DNA of 9,615 nt from Oscillospiraceae bacterium. Lineage in GTDB: Bacteria; Bacillota; Clostridia; Oscillospirales; Oscillospiraceae. The notes under the pieces were generated by a model. That model had not been told where the DNA came from. It did not search any database and saw only the letters and a list, made by a program, of their open reading frames with translations. Where the stretch lies: assembly GCA_017409645.1 (NCBI GenBank), contig JAFQSI010000150.1, positions 1 through 9,615 on the forward strand. Reading direction: 5' to 3'. Numbering within the stretch: position 1 is the first letter of the stretch; each line of letters starts with the position of its first letter. The position numbers and the translations under genes are program-made. Positions 6,668-9,615 of the stretch are shown here, in pieces.

Positions 6668-7361
6668 GGTTTTCCACCTCCCGTTTCAGCGCAAAGCCCC
6701 GGCGGATCCGCTTCAGTCCCTCACCGCCCAGGATGATCTCCGTCTCATTCCAGCAGCAGCCCAGGTAGCGCTGCTCTGCGCTCCCGGCATGGAGTGTCAG
6801 GGTAAAGGGCTCCTGCCCCTCCGCTTCCTCCGCCCCGCCGGCCTGCACCAGCTCGATCTGCCATCCCCCCGCCCCGGGAGTCACCCGCACGGGCTCGCTC
6901 TGGCAGAAGGCGCCCTGCAGTCTGCGCCCCTGATTCCGCACCGCCCGGAAGGACAGGACGTTTTTCTCTTCGATGCCATCCCGGAGCACCTGCCAGCCCG
7001 AACCTGCGCTCCAGCCCTCCGCGCTCTCAAACACCGGCCGGGACACGGACAGACTGATGCAGAAGCAATCGCTGCCCTTGAGGTATTCCATCTCCGCCGC
7101 AGAGCAGCTCAGCCCCGCCCGGTGGAGCACCTGAACAGCCTGGGCGGCCTTACTCTGGCAGCACCAGCCCCCCAGGATCCGGGGGCTGAGGATCCGGACA
7201 GAAAACCGGGCAACGGCATTGGCGCAGTCCAGCTCCCGCAGCCCCACCGCCGCCACGGGACTGACGATCTCCACCCGCTCCCCGGCGGGATACTCCTCCC
7301 CCGCCGGGATCTGCGCGGCCTCCAGCAGCGCTCTCAGCTCCTCCAGGAGTCCGTAGACCAT
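6660..7361 (-). CDS. Phage tail-completion-like protein, possible two-domain (233 aa)
   Basis: Not firmly recognised. I place the start at the ATG at 7361 (MVYGLLEELRALLEAAQ) because GGGAGGA lies just upstream, while the earlier in-frame ATG at 7388 has no ribosome-binding site. Residues 1-115 (an N-terminal helix, then alternating strands and a helix around QSKAAQAVQVLHRAGL) look like the small tail-terminator/neck proteins expected at this place in the gene order. Residues 120-233 are beta-rich, with FTLTLHAGSAEQRYLGCCW and a basic C-terminal tail (LKRIRRGFALKRE), and could be a second structural domain, for example tube-like; this is inference. It is unusually Cys-rich for the cluster (C46, C67, C68, C86, C99, C101, C153, C202, C203). 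It overlaps the upstream gene by 28 nt and the downstream gene by 8 nt. Confidence 0.55.
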   Translation of the reverse strand: MVYGLLEELRALLEAAQIPAGEEYPAGERVEIVSPVAAVGLRELDCANAVARFSVRILSPRILGGWCCQSKAAQAVQVLHRAGLSCSAAEMEYLKGSDCFCISLSVSRPVFESAEGWSAGSGWQVLRDGIEEKNVLSFRAVRNQGRRLQGAFCQSEPVRVTPGAGGWQIELVQAGGAEEAEGQEPFTLTLHAGSAEQRYLGCCWNETEIILGGEGLKRIRRGFALKREVENHG

Positions 7362-7675
7362 GGTTCCTCCCGTCCTTTCTCCACGCACATGGCCCAGGTG
7401 TAGGCAGGGCCGTCATTTCCGGTGATCCGCTGGGCGGAGCGGACGATGTAGTCCCTGCCCTCCACGGTCAACGCCTGATCCTCCCGAAGCTCCGGCTCCA
7501 CCGGGCCGATATAAATGTATCGCTTGCCATTCTCCACACCCAGCACCCCCGGAGTCCGCTCCGCCAGCCGTTCCAGCTTCCCGGTCACCGGCTGGAACAG
7601 GGCGCGCACCTGCCGCCCCTCCACCCGGAGCTCCATGCCGTGCTGCATCAGCAGCTTTTCCACCATTTTCCGCAT
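7334..7675 (-). CDS. Phage head-closure / head-tail joining protein (113 aa)
   Basis: A small, mostly beta protein. The stretch RYIYIGPVEPELREDQALTV followed by EGRDYIVRSAQRI and an aromatic-rich end (AYTWAMCVEKG) resembles minor head-closure or head-completion proteins of Firmicutes siphoviruses and myoviruses, and it sits directly after a connector-like gene as those do. The start at 7675 (MRKMVEKLL) lies one base after the upstream stop codon and has GGGGGT before it. Starting 12 codons earlier would give a needless overlap. It probably seals the portal-connector channel and joins head to tail. Confidence 0.6.
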   Translation of the reverse strand: MRKMVEKLLMQHGMELRVEGRQVRALFQPVTGKLERLAERTPGVLGVENGKRYIYIGPVEPELREDQALTVEGRDYIVRSAQRITGNDGPAYTWAMCVEKGREEPWSTDSWRS

Positions 7676-7676
7676 C

Positions 7677-8027
7677 TTATACCCCCAGAAATGCAAAGCT
7701 GTCCCGGACATAGGGCATCATCAGCAGCTCCGCCTGCCCCCGCAGGCATTTGGCCGCCGCGGAGGGCTCGCCCCGCTGGATGGTCAGCTCCCCGGCGGTG
7801 AAGCGCTCGGGGCTGTCATCACTCTCGGACATCGCCGCCAGCGCCAGCAGGCTCCCGGCGGCGATGAAGTCCGCCCGCAGATCCTCGGGCATCAGTCCGC
7901 TGCGCAGCCGCCCCTCCAGATTGGTCTTCGCGACCCGGCAGAGCATCCGCAGCAGGGCATCCTGCTCCTGGCTGAGCTTCCCCGCCATCAGCAGCGCCTG
8001 GGCATAGATCTGCTCCGTCAGGCTCAT
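7677..8027 (-). CDS. Phage head-tail connector-like protein (116 aa)
   Basis: A small protein predicted to be almost all helical (MSLTEQIYAQALLMAGKLSQEQDALLRM is read as helix; key stretches are LTEQIYAQALLMAGKL and RADFIAAGSLLALAAM). A short acidic linker (SESDDSPERF) precedes the last helix (AAKCLRGQAELLMMPY). Size, helix content and position straight after the major capsid gene fit the gp6/YqbG-type connectors that bind under the portal ring. Its ATG overlaps the capsid stop codon in an ATGA arrangement, implying translational coupling. The assignment rests on gene order and shape rather than a diagnostic motif. Confidence 0.58.
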   Translation of the reverse strand: MSLTEQIYAQALLMAGKLSQEQDALLRMLCRVAKTNLEGRLRSGLMPEDLRADFIAAGSLLALAAMSESDDSPERFTAGELTIQRGEPSAAAKCLRGQAELLMMPYVRDSFAFLGV

Positions 8028-9049
8028 ACGGTCAGAACCTTGGCTGCGCCGTCACAGATCTTGCCGAAGCCGCAGATGGCAGTGATGGCCGCCCGCTCAA
8101 GCTGCCGGTCGATGAGCTTGTCGTATTCCACCAGCACATCCCCGGCGCGCACCAGCTCCAGGGCATAGCGGCTGTCGATGCCGATGATGGTGTCGTCGTC
8201 CACGGCGGAGGTGCGGTGGAGCTGGGCACCCAGAGGGGTGGCCAGGATGCCGGTGCCCTGGAAATTCAGCCCCGTCAGGGGATTCTGCAGCTCGGGGATC
8301 TTCAGCAGCCGGGTCATCATGCCGCTGCCCATGATCATGCCGTTCATGGTGTAGGGGTCAAATTCGCCCCAGAACTCCACAAGCTGATCGTAGCCCAGCT
8401 CCCCGCTTTGGCCGGAGATGGGCGCGCTGCCCACCTGATACGCTTCAGCTGCGTTGTCGTTGCCGTCGCCGTTCATCAGGACGGAAATGGCGTCCTTGAG
8501 CTGCATTTTCTGGATGTAGCTGCCGATCTGGCGCAGCATCACGGAGAACAGATCCAGCTTCTGGAACCGGACGGCCTCATAGCTGGCGATGAGCATTCTG
8601 CCCCGCTTGCTCAGGCTGATGAGGTTGTCCCGGGTGCGCACCTTGGTGGCAGGGATTGCCGCGCCCTCCGCCACGGCAGCGAGAGATGCCTCCTGCTCCT
8701 CCATCTCGGCGTAGATGGAGCGGTAGTCCATGGCGTCGATGACGGTGGTAGTGGCGGTGATGGCAGGGAGGATGTCATTCTCCTCCATGCCCTGGCGGAC
8801 GGTGCGGGCGATGTACTCGGGGAACAGCACGGCAGAATCGGTGGTGCGGAAGAATTTCTCCACCCCGGAGGAGCCGGGGCCCTTGACCTTGATGCCGAAG
8901 CGGCGGAGCTGCCGCTGGAAGGCGTCGGTCTTCTCCAGAGAGGTGCCCCGGTAGTTCTCGCTGGGATCCAGCCCCTCCAGCACCTGGCTGAAGCTCTTGC
9001 CGGACTGACGGTACATGCCCTTTTCCAGTCTGATGTTGTCGTATGCCAT
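8024..9049 (-). CDS. Phage major capsid protein, HK97-fold (341 aa)
   Basis: Forms the icosahedral shell of a tailed-phage head. The sequence follows the HK97-fold layout: an N-terminal arm (residues 1-65), LFPEYIARTVRQG (75-87) leading to a strand-rich segment (99-118), AAVAEGAAIPATKV (124-137), then SKRGRMLIASYEAVRF (147-162) and a long helix with LRQIGSYIQKMQLKDAISVL (172-191) followed by NGDGND. The C-terminal part (240-330) fits the A-domain, ending in a strand and VLTV. The mature-size length and lack of a long N-terminal delta domain suggest no large cleaved scaffold segment. The ribosome-binding site AAGGAGG lies 8-9 nt before the ATG and overlaps the stop codon of the cement gene, 13 nt upstream. 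No prohead protease is visible in the window. Confidence 0.85.
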   Translation of the reverse strand: MAYDNIRLEKGMYRQSGKSFSQVLEGLDPSENYRGTSLEKTDAFQRQLRRFGIKVKGPGSSGVEKFFRTTDSAVLFPEYIARTVRQGMEENDILPAITATTTVIDAMDYRSIYAEMEEQEASLAAVAEGAAIPATKVRTRDNLISLSKRGRMLIASYEAVRFQKLDLFSVMLRQIGSYIQKMQLKDAISVLMNGDGNDNAAEAYQVGSAPISGQSGELGYDQLVEFWGEFDPYTMNGMIMGSGMMTRLLKIPELQNPLTGLNFQGTGILATPLGAQLHRTSAVDDDTIIGIDSRYALELVRAGDVLVEYDKLIDRQLERAAITAICGFGKICDGAAKVLTV

Positions 9050-9062
9050 TTTGATTTCCTCC

Positions 9063-9395
9063 TTACAGCATGATGATAGCGGTTCCGGCGTTTTCGTCCA
9101 CGCTGACCACCAGATATTCTCTGCCCGCGCCGTTCTTCACACCGCCGCTGCCGTCGGCGCACAGGTTTACATAACCCAGGTTCACAGCACCGGTGACCTT
9201 CACCTCGGCAAAGCCCGCCACCTGCACAGCGGCATGGTTCCCCCGGACATGCTCCACAACGCCGCAGAGCTTGTCCCCGGAGGCGCAGGGCGCGACCTTC
9301 CCATTGCCGCTGACCCTGCAAACCTGCCCGGCCACACAGCCCTCCTGAGCAAAGGTCACCGCGAGTCTGCCGATCTCCTCAAAAGAAACGTTCAT
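9063..9395 (-). CDS. Capsid decoration/cement-like protein (110 aa)
   Basis: The start is chosen at the ATG at 9395 (MNVSFEEIGRLAVTF) because GGAGGG lies 7 nt upstream; a longer open frame to the right runs into repeat and IS sequence and is not credible. The protein is small, Gly/Val-rich and predicted all-beta: GQVCRVSGNGKVAPCASGD, AAVQVAGFAEVKVTGAV, GREYLVVSVDENAGTAIIML. This resembles the DUF2190-like cement proteins that bind the outside of HK97-type capsids and are encoded just before the major capsid gene, as here. It is the first phage gene of the cluster in the window. No good promoter was found before it, so transcription may originally have come from further upstream genes now displaced. 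Confidence 0.62.
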   Translation of the reverse strand: MNVSFEEIGRLAVTFAQEGCVAGQVCRVSGNGKVAPCASGDKLCGVVEHVRGNHAAVQVAGFAEVKVTGAVNLGYVNLCADGSGGVKNGAGREYLVVSVDENAGTAIIML

Positions 9396-9421
9396 TGATT
9401 TTCCCTCCATAAAAATTGTAT

Positions 9422-9445
9422 ATTTTTCGGATAACTCCGAAAAAT
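9422..9445. repeat. Small AT-flanked hairpin upstream of the cement gene
   Basis: ATTTTTCGGA (9422-9431) pairs perfectly with TCCGAAAAAT (9436-9445) around a 4-nt loop. On the minus strand it lies between the repeat/IS sequence and the cement gene and is followed by an AT-rich tract. It could act as a terminator that insulates the phage genes, or be the inner hairpin of a repeat element like the one at 1803-2010, which also has AT-rich internal hairpins. Confidence 0.5.
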
Positions 9446-9455
9446 CCCAAGCGAG

Positions 9456-9473
9456 CCTCCCCTCGAGGGGAGG
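9456..9473. repeat. 18-bp perfect palindrome, possible MITE end
   Basis: CCTCCCCTCGAGGGGAGG is its own reverse complement and is followed by TGGGCAG. It resembles the end motif GCCTCTCCC-TCTGGGAGAGGTGGCC of the element at 1803-2010, so it may be the surviving end of a related small repeat. The partner end is not seen before the IS30 sequence begins. Confidence 0.5.
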
Positions 9474-9514
9474 TGGGCAGGTTACAATACGAAGTGCAAC
9501 ACCCAAAATAAAAT

Positions 9515-9543
9515 AAGACAATATGCGAACCTTAGTGTAAAAT
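9515..9543 (+). promoter_or_regulatory. Candidate IS30 transposase promoter
   Basis: AAGACA (9515-9520, 4 of 6 to the -35 consensus), a 17-nt spacer and TAAAAT (9538-9543, 5 of 6 to the -10 consensus). Transcription would begin near 9550, leaving a leader of about 33 nt with GGAGGT at 9570-9575. Confidence 0.45.
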
Positions 9544-9606
9544 GTAGTTGCGACACAAACAAACTACACGGAGGTAAGCATATTGTCCTACACTCATTTT
9601 ACACTA
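9517..9606. repeat. Two interlocked inverted repeats around the transposase start
   Basis: Arm A GACAATATGC (9517-9526) is the perfect reverse complement of A' GCATATTGTC (9578-9587), which contains the TTG start codon. Arm B TAGTGTAAAATG (9533-9544) is the perfect reverse complement of B' CATTTTACACTA (9595-9606), inside the first codons. The order A-B-A'-B' fits an H-type pseudoknot with junctions of 6, 33 and 7 nt, or two competing hairpins. A overlaps the -35 box and B overlaps the -10 box, so a transcript from the IS promoter would lack both. Confidence 0.7.
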
Positions 9607-9615
9607 GAAGAAAGA
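9583..9615 (+). CDS. IS30-family transposase, N-terminal fragment (3' cut by window end)
   Basis: Eleven codons from a TTG start read (M)SYTHFTLEER, the characteristic opening of IS30-family transposases, just before their helix-turn-helix DNA-binding region. The start is supported by GGAGGT at 9570-9575, 7 nt upstream. The catalytic DDE domain lies beyond the window, so intactness cannot be judged. It is oriented away from the phage genes. Confidence 0.78.
   Translation, partial: MSYTHFTLEER

Larger units (their letters stand above)
9481..9615 (+). mobile_element. IS30-family insertion sequence, left end (continues beyond window)
   Basis: The stretch beginning GTTACAATACGAAGTGCAAC has the look of an IS30-family terminal repeat (read from the other strand: GTTGCACTTCGTATTGTAAC). 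It is followed by a promoter, a GGAGGT site and the start of a transposase reading LSYTHFTLEER, typical of IS30 transposase N-termini. The exact first base is uncertain by about 5 nt, and no target duplication can be tested because the right end is outside the window. Confidence 0.75.

Noticed and set aside
8216..9073. A 285-codon plus-strand frame opposite the capsid gene
   Set aside because: His/Gly/Leu-rich shadow product with no ribosome-binding site, while the minus-strand frame is a clear HK97-type capsid protein.
9410..9470. Minus-strand promoter for the cement gene (TACAAT in the AT-rich tract)
   Set aside because: No acceptable -35 box at 16-18 nt; the tract is AT-rich enough for a -10 match by chance.
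9396..9521. N-terminal extension of the cement protein beyond 9395
   Set aside because: The extension would translate the palindrome, a hairpin and the IS end, and the ATG at 9395 has an ideal GGAGGG site 7 nt upstream.

Overview
The window reads as chromosome of a GC-rich, gut-type Clostridia member, most likely Oscillospiraceae or a relative. The basis is inference from four things: strong GGAGG ribosome-binding sites, heavy C/G use at third codon positions, a surface protein with SLH domains of the C-N-R-A-S-V-V-T-F-L-W-R-A type, and small palindromic intergenic repeats. No rRNA, tRNA or CRISPR array was seen.

Left part (1-2045, + strand): the 3' portion of a secreted surface protein. It has the His-Asp half of a transglutaminase-like domain, a Big2-like Ig domain, a Cys-x-x-Cys repeat region and three C-terminal SLH cell-wall anchors. 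A ~208-bp non-coding, MITE-like palindromic element lies between its stop codon and a rho-independent terminator. A 9-bp direct repeat flanks the element, which suggests it landed in the terminator and left one intact copy downstream.

Middle part (2046-6234, + strand): a two-gene maltodextrin/glycogen operon. It has a LacI/MalR-like operator palindrome, a near-consensus sigma-A promoter, a structured leader, malQ (4-alpha-glucanotransferase, GH77) and glgP (alpha-glucan phosphorylase, GT35), and ends at a perfect 16-bp terminator hairpin. MalQ rearranges short glucans into longer chains and GlgP phosphorolyses these to glucose-1-phosphate.

Right part (6245-9395, - strand): a compact run of six intact phage structural genes in the order capsid cement, HK97-fold major capsid, head-tail connector, head closure, tail-completion-like, and a DNA-circulation-N/baseplate-like protein. 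They have overlapping or nearly touching ends and good ribosome-binding sites. No sheath, tape-measure, lysis, terminase or portal gene is visible. The run stops at convergent hairpins next to glgP on one side and at repeat/IS sequence on the other, so it looks like a prophage remnant or a small capsid island.

Right edge (9456-9615, + strand): an 18-bp palindrome, then the left end of an IS30-family element with its promoter and the first 11 codons of a TTG-initiated transposase. Two long, interlocked inverted repeats surround the transposase start. They could form a pseudoknot or sequester the start codon only in read-through transcripts. This is the most unusual signal in the window.
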